19,502 bases of DNA from an uncultured bacterium (GCA_905216195.1 CAJMSX010000060.1:1-19502), one strand, 5' to 3'. Positions 1 through 7,530 are shown, numbered from the stretch's first letter. Notes: a model not told the origin generated them from the letters alone. Made by a program: numbers and translations.

Positions 1-523
1 TTTTCATATTTTCTTTCACATCTTCGGGCGAAATATCCATTTTTTCCGCAATCTCCTCGGGAGTAGGCTCTCTTTGAAACTCTTGCTCCAATTGGGTGTA
101 ATATTTATTTACCTTATTGATCGTACTGATTTTATTCAACGGCAAACGAATCAACCTTGCATTTTCCGCAATAGCCTGCAAAATCGATTGGCGAATCCAC
201 CAGACGGCATAAGATATGAATTTAAACCCTTTCGTCTCGTCAAAACATTCCGCCGCCTTGATTAATCCCAGATTCCCTTCGTTTATCAAATCTCCCAACG
301 TCAGCCCATGATTCTGGTATTGCTTGGCAACAGACACGACAAAGCGGAGATTGCAAAGAATCAAACGCTCTTTAGCAAATTTATCCCCCTGCTTTATCTG
401 TTTGGCAAGGTTAGCCTCTTCATCCGGAGACAATGCATGGATCTTACCAATTTCCTGCAGATACTTCTCAATAGAATAAGATTCCCGCCCTGTAATTTGT
501 TTGGTAATTTTGAGCTGTCTCAT
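1..523 (-). CDS. rpoD: Primary RNA polymerase sigma factor RpoD/SigA, N-terminal part (gene continues beyond the window)
   Basis: Reading leftwards from ATG at 523-521 gives 174 codons, MRQLKITKQITGRESYSIEK..., open to base 1, so the C-terminal half (rest of region 3 and region 4) lies outside. Region 1.2 is at about residues 15-45 (YLQEIGKIHALSPDEE). Region 2 is at about 50-120, with NLRFVVSVAKQYQ (2.1), LGDLINEGNLGLIKAAE (2.2) and KFISYAVWWIRQSI (2.3-2.4, which melts and contacts the -10/-7 element). Region 3 begins near 125 (RLIRLPLNKISTINK, then PTPEEIAEKMDI). There is no acidic region 1.1, as known for the short (about 290 aa) housekeeping sigma of Bacteroidetes, which recognises TAnnTTTG promoters. 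It directs RNA polymerase to most promoters in this window. Divergent from rpmH. Very confident of family; primary rather than alternative sigma is judged from near-consensus region 2. Confidence 0.95.
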   Translation of the reverse strand, partial: MRQLKITKQITGRESYSIEKYLQEIGKIHALSPDEEANLAKQIKQGDKFAKERLILCNLRFVVSVAKQYQNHGLTLGDLINEGNLGLIKAAECFDETKGFKFISYAVWWIRQSILQAIAENARLIRLPLNKISTINKVNKYYTQLEQEFQREPTPEEIAEKMDISPEDVKENMK

Positions 524-690
524 GGTTATTATTCTGAATAGGTTAGTACTCTCGGTTAAGAAATAACAAGTAACAATCAACCATTAAATTTTCTATCAAT
601 AAAGATACGACAAATTGAGGAATAAGTTTCAAAAAAAAGAAAAGAAAACTAGAAAATCGTATCTTTTTCATCGGAAAAAAAGTTTTTTCT
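524..690. promoter_or_regulatory. A/T-rich divergent intergenic region between rpoD and rpmH
   Basis: No gene is visible. On the minus strand TATCTTTA (607-600) resembles the Bacteroidetes -7 box TAnnTTTG and would give rpoD a leader of about 70 nt; the last base deviates, so this promoter is tentative. Confidence 0.35.
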
Positions 691-721
691 TTTGGAGTGA
701 CGAAAAAAATCCATACTTTTG
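691..721 (+). promoter_or_regulatory. rpmH promoter, Bacteroidetes type
   Basis: TTTG at 691-694 (-33 box), a 19-nt spacer, then TACTTTTG at 714-721 (-7 box, consensus TAnnTTTG). This is the best complete promoter in the window. Expected transcription start is near 728, about 30 nt before the rpmH ATG. Confidence 0.8.
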
Positions 722-759
722 CAGTCCGAAGTTTGAAAATAATATCAAAAAATAAAACA

Positions 760-918
760 ATGAAACGTACATTTCAACCATCCAACAGAAAGAAAAGAAA
801 CAAACATGGTTTCAGAGAAAGAATGTCTACCGCAGGCGGACGCGCCGTATTAGCCAGAAGAAGAGCGAAAGGAAGAAAGAAATTGACTATTTCCGACGAG
901 CACAGACACAAAGCCTGA
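760..918 (+). CDS. rpmH: 50S ribosomal protein L34
   Basis: 52 residues, MKRTFQPSNRKKRNKHGFRE..., rich in Arg/Lys. It contains the L34 signature KRTFQPSNRKRKNKHGFR-like start followed by RMSTAGGRAVLARRRAKGRK. L34 is a small basic protein of the large subunit that packs into domain III of 23S rRNA. The start at 760 is chosen because L34 always begins MKRTFQP/MKRTYQP; an in-frame ATG at 697 lies upstream of the predicted transcription start and inside the promoter, so it is rejected. The gene stands alone with its own promoter and terminator; the classical partner rnpA is not downstream. Length is slightly above the usual 44-47 aa because of a C-terminal SDEHRHKA tail. Confidence 0.97.
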   Translation: MKRTFQPSNRKKRNKHGFRERMSTAGGRAVLARRRAKGRKKLTISDEHRHKA

Positions 919-935
919 TTTTTCCATTAAGATAT

Positions 936-966
936 AAGCTGTCAGAATTTCCGGCAGCTTTTTTTA
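936..966 (+). terminator. Rho-independent terminator of rpmH
   Basis: AAGCTGTC (936-943) pairs with GGCAGCTT (953-960), 8 bp including one G-U, 9-nt loop, followed directly by a T run (959-965). Confidence 0.85.
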
Positions 967-1099
967 TTCGGCTTTTAAACCGCTCCACGGAACTTTGAAG
1001 CAACCGGACGAAAAGAACGGCTTTCTTCGAATCGGTTTTTCCCACAAACATATTTAGGCCGATTCAGAAAAAATAGTTTTTATTCCCGGAGAAATAGCT

Positions 1100-1107
1100 T
1101 AATTTTG
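1100..1107 (+). promoter_or_regulatory. Candidate -7 box for the 243-aa unknown gene
   Basis: TAATTTTG fits TAnnTTTG and lies 20 nt before the ATG at 1128. A TTTT at 1077-1080 sits at the right distance for a weak -33 box. Confidence 0.6.
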
Positions 1108-1127
1108 CAGCATAAATAAAAAGGGGG

Positions 1128-1859
1128 ATGGATAAAAAGATCGAAAAGAACTGGAAAAATATTAATGAATTCTTATCACAAGCCGGTCCGAATCTCAATA
1201 TTCTGGAAGAAGAAGTAGATATAAGCGTACAGAAAGAATATTTCGATCTGGTCAATATACTGAGTAAAAATCCCGAAAAATACCAGGATCTCTGTAAACA
1301 ATATATCGAATCGGTCAATGATTTGTTCGACGAATCGGTAAGCCCCGAACTGAAAAAGCGCATGCTGGTTATTCTGGCCACCATAGATGATATTGGCATC
1401 TACCGCGCTATCGAATCTTTTTCTAAACTGGAGACTCCCTTACAAAAATGGTCCGTCATCGCTTTACAGCAATCCCGCATGCTGATCCAATCCACTCTTT
1501 TGGACGATCCGGGCGTTTTTATTTCTACCGGATTGGGGGGACAAGGCAATCTGCTGCGGTATTTTTGTGTGTTTCTCAACCGCAGCGAAGATTCCCTGCA
1601 GGAATTTCAACGGCACGTAGTCCGCAATGAAACCGAATCCGCTCTAAAACCCCTGAAAGGAGTGATAGAACAAATGGATTTTTTCAACGGATATTCCACC
1701 TTTATTCTGTTATTACCCCTGGAAACCAACCTGAAAACTTTATTCGAAAGCATTATAGACGAATGCAATCAGTACGGTAATTTTTTACATGAAAACATGA
1801 TCATTACGAATGTAAAAAAACTTTCGGAACAGGAAATCCGGGACATTCTTCGGAAGTAA
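1128..1859 (+). CDS. Conserved-looking cytoplasmic protein of unknown function (243 aa)
   Basis: I do not recognise this family. The protein is acidic and predicted mostly alpha-helical, with no signal peptide and no convincing membrane segment. The N-terminal 100 residues are charged helices (KKIEKNWKNINEFLSQAG, then EYFDLVNILSKNPEKYQDLC). A more hydrophobic centre has a glycine-rich turn, STGLGGQGNLLRYFCVFLN, at about residues 132-150, and the C-terminus ends EQEIRDILRK. The centre may bind a ligand or partner, but that is inference. It has its own promoter, stands alone, and ends 20 nt from the convergent HHH gene. Good base composition and a clean full-length frame argue it is real. The most likely status is a Bacteroidales-specific hypothetical protein. 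Confidence 0.85.
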   Translation: MDKKIEKNWKNINEFLSQAGPNLNILEEEVDISVQKEYFDLVNILSKNPEKYQDLCKQYIESVNDLFDESVSPELKKRMLVILATIDDIGIYRAIESFSKLETPLQKWSVIALQQSRMLIQSTLLDDPGVFISTGLGGQGNLLRYFCVFLNRSEDSLQEFQRHVVRNETESALKPLKGVIEQMDFFNGYSTFILLLPLETNLKTLFESIIDECNQYGNFLHENMIITNVKKLSEQEIRDILRK

Positions 1860-1879
1860 CAGTGACGGGGGCCCTTCTA

Positions 1880-3946
1880 TTAAAATTTCAACCGCATCTG
1901 CAAAGTAGTATCGAACAGCTTGTTTCCCTCCGTCTTCGTCACTCCGGAACCGATGTAATCCCGTTCGGGATAATACGTCAAACCGGTTTTCAGATAAAAA
2001 GTGACGCAACGGTGTGCCTTCCAATTTAAGTTCAGATAGGTCCTTATTCCTTTTCCCGAATAGGCGGGAAAAGAATAACCGTACAGCACGTTATTTTCAT
2101 AACTGTAAATTCTGCTTTTATAAGAATCCGTATCGAAATAAGCCAACCGTATCTGTGAATTAAATTTCCCTGCGGAAGACGTAAAAAGGATATCCTGGTA
2201 AACCAGATAGCCTTTCTCCCGTTCCCAAGCTTTGCGATAAAAAACAAGGTCGATACGAGAATGGGAGGAGAAACGCGGGCTTAATCGGACGTTCAACTGA
2301 TAGCGGAATTCGGATCTTTTCCGCTGAACCGGAATGAATTCCGGTTTTCTTCCGTTTTCAGGTTTATCCTCTTTTTTAAAGCGGAATTGGTGTTCGTAAC
2401 GGGAGTGCCGGTAGACCACGGCTAGCAACCACTCATTTCCGGCTCCCGGAAAAAAAGCGTTGTAACGCGGAAAGAAAAAACGGAATCTGTCGTAATAAGC
2501 GTTTATTTCCAATCCTTTGAGGGGTTTTAATTCCATGCCGATATAAATGCCTTCTTCGTTGGAGGTATTGGAATATTCGCCGAAACCACCGGCATAATGG
2601 GAAGTATACTTTTTCCCGTATCTCCGGTAAAGGGCACAACAGGTAACCCGGCTATTTCCACTGTACCTCACTCCGTTCAGTGTGGCAAAAGCGCCGTTTT
2701 CGCTGAAAGCCGTTTCTCCGAATAAATAAAAAGACGCATATCCGGTTTTATAATCCAACGAGAACAGGAAACGGTTCTGACCGTTATCTTCATATTTCCG
2801 GTAAATCGCATCCCCCTGATGAATTTCCGGTTTAAAATGATAGTAAAGCGTATTTATTCCCACTCGGAAACGGGGGGTATTCCATTTGACCGACATTCCC
2901 GTCGTAAATTCCCCGAAGGTGTGCTTTTTTTCACACTCCCGCCGGTTTCTGTGATATCCGGTCCGATAAAGCGAAGCCGTCAGCAGGTCTTCCTGAGCCA
3001 GATTGTCGGTGCCCAGCAAATTTCCGTCCGTCTTTTTATAAGAACAAAACACATCCGCCGACACGGAAGTTCCGGGTTGAAGCGATACGGCTATCCCCCT
3101 GAAGAAATTATTCTCGTCCGTCGAGGTATAAGGAGAGAATCCCTTGCCGGACTTTTCATTTCCCACAGCCAAAGAGGATTTTCCCGAGGTGAACCCACCC
3201 CAGGCTGTGAGACCTTGCCCCCATTGGACCCGATAGTCTCCCACAATAAGTTTACGCATCCAATGGTCCCGGGAAAAAGCGACATGAAAAGAAAGAAAAT
3301 CAAATCCCGTTTTCTGGTAAGAGGTGAAATAAGGCTCTCCTGCATCGTTTTCCAAAGTTAAACCCGCTTGAGTACCGGAATTTATTTTTACTTTATACTT
3401 CATCAAGGTTCCGAGGGGAATCCCTTTAAAACGGGTTTCCTGCTTTTTCAGATAAGCTTTCTCCGTTTTAAAATCCGAAGGGGAATATATTTTATACCCC
3501 TCCTGCCGGGGTAAAGTAAATTTTGCTTTAACCAACAGTTCATGAAGAGACTTTCTTTTTAAAGCCGGAATTTTCTCTCTCAAACCCGAACTTCCCACAT
3601 CCATGAAAGGATGTATATTCTCCAAATCCTTCCGCCCTATCCCCTTCACCAATAAAAGTTCGTTCAGATGAAGAAATTTACCGTGCTTACGCCGGAAAGC
3701 CAATATATGATCGATTTGACTATCCGACAGGAAAAAAAGCATTTTAAGCGAATCGAAAGAAGCCGTATTGAGATTCAGAGGAGCATTGTATAATTTGATC
3801 AAGGTATTTACCAGGTCTTCGTAGCCTTCTTCCGTATGCAGGAGATCGTTAGATTCCAATATCTTTTCCACTTCAGAAAATTCCTGAGCCCAAACCGGGA
3901 AATTCAACAGAATTCCCATTATCCATATACCGGTCCACCGTTTCAT
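1880..3946 (-). CDS. Exported helix-hairpin-helix protein with a predicted C-terminal outer-membrane beta-barrel
   Basis: 688 residues from ATG 3946-3944 (an in-frame ATG at 3967 adds 7 residues; the later start is preferred because MKRWTGIWIMGILLNFPVWAQ is a compact signal peptide ending in AxAQ style). Residues about 25-120 form a ComEA-like helix-hairpin-helix pair: LNLNTASFDSLKMLFFLSD, then ILAFRRKHGKFLHLNELLLV and KGIGRKDLENI. Such domains bind the DNA backbone without sequence specificity. From about residue 140 on, the chain alternates short amphipathic strands rich in Tyr/Phe with charged turns (e.g. VRYSGNSRVTCCALYRRYG), and the last residues are QMRLKF*, a terminal aromatic typical of outer-membrane barrels. 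The combination suggests an outer-membrane protein presenting an HHH domain to the periplasm. A DNA-uptake role is inference; the HHH could also be a protein-interaction module. Convergent with the 243-aa gene; downstream of the structured RNA at 4013-4193. Confidence 0.85.
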   Translation of the reverse strand: MKRWTGIWIMGILLNFPVWAQEFSEVEKILESNDLLHTEEGYEDLVNTLIKLYNAPLNLNTASFDSLKMLFFLSDSQIDHILAFRRKHGKFLHLNELLLVKGIGRKDLENIHPFMDVGSSGLREKIPALKRKSLHELLVKAKFTLPRQEGYKIYSPSDFKTEKAYLKKQETRFKGIPLGTLMKYKVKINSGTQAGLTLENDAGEPYFTSYQKTGFDFLSFHVAFSRDHWMRKLIVGDYRVQWGQGLTAWGGFTSGKSSLAVGNEKSGKGFSPYTSTDENNFFRGIAVSLQPGTSVSADVFCSYKKTDGNLLGTDNLAQEDLLTASLYRTGYHRNRRECEKKHTFGEFTTGMSVKWNTPRFRVGINTLYYHFKPEIHQGDAIYRKYEDNGQNRFLFSLDYKTGYASFYLFGETAFSENGAFATLNGVRYSGNSRVTCCALYRRYGKKYTSHYAGGFGEYSNTSNEEGIYIGMELKPLKGLEINAYYDRFRFFFPRYNAFFPGAGNEWLLAVVYRHSRYEHQFRFKKEDKPENGRKPEFIPVQRKRSEFRYQLNVRLSPRFSSHSRIDLVFYRKAWEREKGYLVYQDILFTSSAGKFNSQIRLAYFDTDSYKSRIYSYENNVLYGYSFPAYSGKGIRTYLNLNWKAHRCVTFYLKTGLTYYPERDYIGSGVTKTEGNKLFDTTLQMRLKF

Positions 3947-4012
3947 CGCAGCACGCTTTTCTCTCAAACATCCTGTTTCTTTTTATTTGATCGGTAAAAG
4001 GGGTGGCATTCC

Positions 4013-4180
4013 TGGAAATAAAAACGGCAGCAAAAAAGGGATCTCCTCAGGTCTGACAAACACAGAAAAACTCCCGGAAAAAACACGACAGGTATTCACC
4101 ATCACGGGAAATGGTAATGCAGCCGGGGATAACTGATCCTTTGCTGCCGTTGCCCATATAGAAATACACACACCACTCAT
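4013..4180 (-). ncRNA. Candidate structured RNA (small RNA or attenuator leader), about 165 nt
   Basis: On the minus strand, nucleotides 4151-4140 pair perfectly with 4034-4023 (12 bp, core ACGGCAGCAAA/TTTGCTGCCGT). GGATC (4139-4135) pairs with GATCC (4043-4039) after a 4-nt bulge. CCCGG (4127-4123) pairs with CCGGG (4077-4073). An apical hairpin joins 4120-4111 to 4102-4092 (10 bp, one bulge, 8-nt loop). The 3' side of the bubble can form a small TCTG/CAGA hairpin. The long stem is followed at once by TTTATTT, so it can also act as a terminator. A TAnnTTTG promoter lies just upstream. The overall plan (long imperfect duplex with an asymmetric central bubble) recalls 6S RNA, but I cannot identify a family. 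Alternatively it is a leader that attenuates the HHH gene, whose ATG is 67 nt further on and which has no other visible promoter. Confidence 0.55.
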
Positions 4181-4185
4181 ATCCT

Positions 4186-4193
4186 CAAATTTA
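4186..4193 (-). promoter_or_regulatory. -7 box for the structured RNA / HHH gene
   Basis: TAAATTTG on the minus strand matches TAnnTTTG; no clear -33 box. Predicted transcription start is around 4179. Confidence 0.55.
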
Positions 4194-4245
4194 CGAAATT
4201 TAAGCAGATGAGCGGTAGTGTTTTTAAGATTATTTTAAGAAAAAA

Positions 4246-4752
4246 TCAGTTGGTCTTATAATCGTATTTTACATCGGCCAACTCCTTATTCGCCTCCACA
4301 ATCTTTTTCTTCAAAGAAAACTTATAATCCTGAAGCTTTTTCTTCAATTCCATGTCTCCGACAGCCAGGATCTGAGCCGCCAATATGCCGGCATTCTGTG
4401 CTCCGTTGATCGCTACGGTGGCCACAGGAATCCCCGGAGGCATTTGCACAATAGCCAAAAGAGCATCCATACCTTCTACAGAAGCTTTGATAGGAACACC
4501 GATAACCGGCACAGGCGTCATCGCCGCTATCACTCCCGGCAAATGAGCCGCCATCCCCGCTCCTGCGATAATTACTTCAATACCTCTCGCCTGAGCGTTT
4601 TTTGCAAAATCTTCGACTTCATCCGGCGTCCGGTGAGCAGACAAGGCATTGATTTCAAAAGGAATACAAAAATCATTGAGTACCTTGGCAGCTTTTTCCA
4701 TAACCGGAAGATCTGAAGTACTCCCCATAATAATACTTACTTTTGGGTTCAT
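4246..4752 (-). CDS. purE: N5-carboxyaminoimidazole ribonucleotide mutase (class I PurE)
   Basis: 168 residues from MNPKVSIIMGSTSDLPVMEK. Family features: GSTSD at 10-14 (phosphate binding), SAHRTP at 38-43 with the catalytic His40, the GAGMAAHLPG loop at about residue 75, and a downstream PVIGVPIK segment. The enzyme moves the carboxyl group of N5-CAIR to C4 giving CAIR in de novo purine synthesis; it forms octamers in the cytoplasm. The ATG at 4752 is chosen over an upstream in-frame ATG at 4791 because the preceding 13 residues (MHKSTILNLIYGK) are not part of the family and overlap the promoter region. Divergent from hpt with about 120 bp between, so synthesis and salvage of purines face each other. 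purK is not adjacent. Confidence 0.95.
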   Translation of the reverse strand: MNPKVSIIMGSTSDLPVMEKAAKVLNDFCIPFEINALSAHRTPDEVEDFAKNAQARGIEVIIAGAGMAAHLPGVIAAMTPVPVIGVPIKASVEGMDALLAIVQMPPGIPVATVAINGAQNAGILAAQILAVGDMELKKKLQDYKFSLKKKIVEANKELADVKYDYKTN

Positions 4753-4778
4753 TTTACCGTATATTAAATTCAAAATTG

Positions 4779-4786
4779 TACTTTTG
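4779..4786 (+). promoter_or_regulatory. -7 box for hpt-obg
   Basis: TACTTTTG fits TAnnTTTG and would give hpt a leader of about 80 nt. The sequence CAAAAGTACAATTTTG read on the other strand (4786-4771) is nearly palindromic, so the same spot probably also serves purE. Confidence 0.55.
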
Positions 4787-4871
4787 TGCAAAGTAAATAA
4801 AAAAGAGACGTAAATAAAAGTAACGTAAAAAACATTCCACGGATAGCTACACCCCCAAACAGGAACGGATT

Positions 4872-5414
4872 ATGAAAAAAGTGAAATTACATGACAAGGA
4901 ATTCGAATTACTTCTCGATTCGACGGTCATCGATCAAGCCATCAGCCGTGTTGCCAACCAAATTAATGTCGATTTACAGGAAGAACGACCTTTGTTTTTA
5001 AGTATATTGAACGGTTCTTTCATGTTTACCTCCGATTTATTGAAACAAATCACCATTCCGGGTACGGAGATTTGCTTTATGAAAATCTCTTCCTATTCGG
5101 GCACTTGTTCCACCGGCAAAATCAACGAAGTGATCGGTTTGAACAAAAATATTCAAGGGAGAACCGTCGTCATCGTCGAAGATATGATCGATTCCGGTAA
5201 ATCCATGTCCTATCTGATAGATTACCTGAAAAGTAAAAATCCGCATTCGGTCAAAGTCGCCACCATGTTTTACAAACCCAAGGCCCTGATTTGTCCGGTC
5301 CCGGTAGACTATTGCGCGATCGAACTGGAAAACGACTTCGTGGTCGGAAGAGGGCTGGATTATAATGATCTCGGTAGAAACTATCCGGACCTGTATATCC
5401 TCAACCAGCATTAA
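4872..5414 (+). CDS. hpt: Hypoxanthine phosphoribosyltransferase
   Basis: 180 residues, the usual length. The PRPP-binding loop is VVIVEDMIDSGKS at residues 99-111, with the two acidic residues ED that bind the ribose hydroxyls. Upstream, SILNGSFMF (44-52) is the pyrophosphate-binding loop, and SSYSGT (73-78) is the flexible active-site loop. Near the end, YCAIELENDFVVGRGLDYN gives the base-stacking aromatic and the conserved VGxGLDY. It converts hypoxanthine (and probably guanine) plus PRPP to IMP/GMP in purine salvage. The stop codon is 37 nt before obg on the same strand, so the two are probably cotranscribed. Confidence 0.95.
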   Translation: MKKVKLHDKEFELLLDSTVIDQAISRVANQINVDLQEERPLFLSILNGSFMFTSDLLKQITIPGTEICFMKISSYSGTCSTGKINEVIGLNKNIQGRTVVIVEDMIDSGKSMSYLIDYLKSKNPHSVKVATMFYKPKALICPVPVDYCAIELENDFVVGRGLDYNDLGRNYPDLYILNQH

Positions 5415-5451
5415 AAAACACATTTTATACCTATTAATTTTTATATACTGT

Positions 5452-6441
5452 ATGGCCTCAACGAATTTTGTCGATTATGTAAAAATATTTTGCCGCAGCG
5501 GCTGCGGAGGAAAAGGTTCCGCACATCTGCGCAGGGATAAACTGACGGCAAAAGGAGGTCCTGACGGCGGAGACGGAGGCCGGGGAGGACATGTCATTCT
5601 CCGGGGAAACCGCAACTACTGGACTCTCATCCATTTGAAGTACCAACGACACGTTTTCGCCGGAGACGGCGGTGGCGGAAGCGAATCCCGCTCCACAGGA
5701 GAAGACGGAGAAGATAAGGTAATCGACGTCCCGTTGGGAACCGTAGCCCGGGATGCCGATACCGGCGAACTCCTTTGTGAAATCACCGAACATAACGAAA
5801 AACAAGTTATCGTAAAAGGCGGCAGAGGAGGACTGGGCAACTGGAATTTCCGTTCTGCCACCAATCAAACTCCCCGCTATGCTCAACCGGGAGAACCCCG
5901 AGTCGAACGTACCCTTATTCTCGAATTGAAATTACTGGCGGATGTCGGTTTAGTAGGGTTTCCCAACGCAGGCAAATCCACTTTACTTTCCGTCGTCTCT
6001 GCCGCAAAACCCGAAATCGCCAATTATCCCTTTACCACCCTTGTCCCCAATTTGGGGATCGTGTCCTATCGGGATGGTAAATCTTTCGTCATGGCCGATA
6101 TTCCCGGCATCATCGAAGGGGCGCATCAGGGCAAGGGCTTAGGCATCCGTTTCCTGCGCCACATCGAACGAAATTCGGTGCTTTTATTCCTGGTCCCGGT
6201 CGACTCGAAAGACATTCATGCCGAATATAAAATACTCTTGAACGAACTGCGGGAATATAACCCGGAACTCTTGGATAAGAAACGCATACTGGCCGTTAGT
6301 AAGTGCGATTGTGCCGACCGCGAACTGATGGCGGAGATGGAAAAAGACTTGCCGGATATCCCTTACGTTTTTATTTCTTCGGTTACGGGAGCAGGCATTA
6401 CCGAACTGAAAGATGTGCTTTGGGAAACCCTGAACGAATAA
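5452..6441 (+). CDS. obgE: Ribosome-assembly GTPase Obg/CgtA
   Basis: 329 residues starting MASTNFVDYVKIFCRSG (ATG 5452; upstream in-frame starts lie in hpt). Residues 1-160 are the glycine-rich Obg fold (GGPDGGDGGRGGHV, FAGDGGGGSESRSTGEDGED, KGGRGGLGN). The G domain follows: G1 GFPNAGKST 169-177, switch I with NYPFTTLVPNLG, G3 DIPGIIEGAHQGKGLG, G5 ISSVTGAG. The G4 motif, normally NKxD/TKxD, reads SKCD. The protein ends right after the G domain, without the C-terminal OCT domain found in many firmicute and actinobacterial Obg. It binds the 50S subunit late in assembly and links it to nucleotide levels. Second gene of the hpt transcript. Confidence 0.96.
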   Translation: MASTNFVDYVKIFCRSGCGGKGSAHLRRDKLTAKGGPDGGDGGRGGHVILRGNRNYWTLIHLKYQRHVFAGDGGGGSESRSTGEDGEDKVIDVPLGTVARDADTGELLCEITEHNEKQVIVKGGRGGLGNWNFRSATNQTPRYAQPGEPRVERTLILELKLLADVGLVGFPNAGKSTLLSVVSAAKPEIANYPFTTLVPNLGIVSYRDGKSFVMADIPGIIEGAHQGKGLGIRFLRHIERNSVLLFLVPVDSKDIHAEYKILLNELREYNPELLDKKRILAVSKCDCADRELMAEMEKDLPDIPYVFISSVTGAGITELKDVLWETLNE

Positions 6442-6442
6442 A

Positions 6443-6460
6443 TTCCGGCCTATACCGGAA
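6443..6460 (-). terminator. Small hairpin between convergent obg and the five-gene operon
   Basis: TTCCGG (6443-6448) pairs with CCGGAA (6455-6460), 6-nt loop. On the minus strand it is followed by TTTATT, so it could end the five-gene operon; the stem is short. Confidence 0.4.
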
Positions 6461-6486
6461 AAAGGGTCCCCCCTTCCCGGAAAAAA

Positions 6487-7530
6487 TTACTGAATGAACA
6501 AACTGCCGTTTTTCAAATTCAGAAACACTTTTCCGCTAAACTTTTTATTCCCGATAAATCCGGTTTCCACCGTCGTATTTCTTTCCGAAGTCGGCTGTGT
6601 ACTCAGACGGAAATCCCGGGGAAGATCCAGCTTCAACGATTTGTTGTGTTTTAATTCCAGCTCATAACCGGCTCCTTCCATAAAAGTCAGACCGACTTTG
6701 GTGGAAGTCGCATTCAATTCTATGGCATCGAAATTGAAGTGAATATTCCGGACATTCATTTCACCACCCCTCATGTCCATTTTCAACACGTTTCCGATAT
6801 CCTGCACTTCATATTTAGTAGAAGAGGAACTTCCGCCCAGATCCTCAATTTGTCCTAATTTCATCTCCCCTCCGGTAGAACGTATATTCAAAATACCGAC
6901 TGAGGCTAAACGGCCTCTGCAATTATCCGCAACCAGATTGACGTCCTTTCCCTTATCTATTTTTATTTCCCCGTTTTTAAATTCTCCGGTCATCTGTCCC
7001 ACTTCGCTTATATCGAAAGAACCGTTGGATTGCTTGATATATACTTTTCCCCCCTTCAAAACCCCTCCTTTAAAATTACCGGATTTAATATCCACATTTA
7101 TTTCTCCATCAAACCGATCCACAAATACGTTTCCTTCCGTTTGTATGAGTCTCACTTTGATTCCGGGGGGTAAACAAACTTTATAGGTAATATTCACATC
7201 TATCCCCGAAAAAAAACGCCGAAATCCCATATCCTTTCCGAACTCCGTTTCTATATTGATAAATGTACTGGTGACTACGTCTTTTACCTGGATAAAATCT
7301 AACAACTCATCGGCTTTGGCAGCCGTTTTAGCGGTAACGACCAAAAGAGCCGAAACCTGTATATCGACGCCCTCTTTTTGTTCGACCTCGATTTGCCCGT
7401 ACCGGTTCGAAATTACTATTTCCTGAATGCCCCGTTTATCAAAACGTTTGGAAAACTCTTTCTGACGGGTTTCGGCTTTCAAATTTACAACCGTCAAGAC
7501 CAGGCAAACTATCCCTAATATCGTTTTCAT
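6487..7530 (-). CDS. Exported DUF4097-like repetitive beta-strand protein
   Basis: 347 residues. The N-terminal signal peptide MKTILGIVCLVLTVVNLKAE is followed by an N-terminal sandwich (about 25-130: FDKRGIQEIVISNRYGQIEV). Next is a series of short strand-turn repeats of about 18-20 residues (VRLIQTEGNVFVDRFDG, INVDIKSGNFKGGVLKGG, KVYIKQSNGSFDIS, GEFKNGEIKIDKGK, LVADNCRGRLASVG), the pattern of a right-handed beta-solenoid seen in DUF4097/DUF2807 putative adhesins. The end (LNLKNGSLFIQ*) follows the same pattern. Location is probably periplasm or cell surface; the function is not known. It is the last gene of the L25-pth operon, 19 nt after the DUF4924-type gene. No catalytic residues were seen. 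Confidence 0.82.
   Translation of the reverse strand: MKTILGIVCLVLTVVNLKAETRQKEFSKRFDKRGIQEIVISNRYGQIEVEQKEGVDIQVSALLVVTAKTAAKADELLDFIQVKDVVTSTFINIETEFGKDMGFRRFFSGIDVNITYKVCLPPGIKVRLIQTEGNVFVDRFDGEINVDIKSGNFKGGVLKGGKVYIKQSNGSFDISEVGQMTGEFKNGEIKIDKGKDVNLVADNCRGRLASVGILNIRSTGGEMKLGQIEDLGGSSSSTKYEVQDIGNVLKMDMRGGEMNVRNIHFNFDAIELNATSTKVGLTFMEGAGYELELKHNKSLKLDLPRDFRLSTQPTSERNTTVETGFIGNKKFSGKVFLNLKNGSLFIQ

Noticed and set aside
697..759. N-terminal extension of L34 from an earlier ATG
   Set aside because: It starts inside the promoter spacer and adds residues absent from all L34 proteins.
2819..3361. 180-codon frame on the plus strand opposite the HHH gene
   Set aside because: Lies wholly within the coding region of the HHH gene on the other strand; arginine/serine-rich shadow translation with no domain.
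3983..4180. 65-codon open frame on the minus strand beginning MSGVCISIWATAAKDQ
   Set aside because: Its ATG coincides with the predicted transcription start, it has no family resemblance, and the region is better explained by base pairing of an RNA.
4201..4245. Direct repeat CTTAAAA-TAAT-CTTAAAA after the purE stop as a terminator or operator
   Set aside because: The repeats are direct rather than inverted, so no hairpin forms, and A/T-rich repeats of 7 nt are common.
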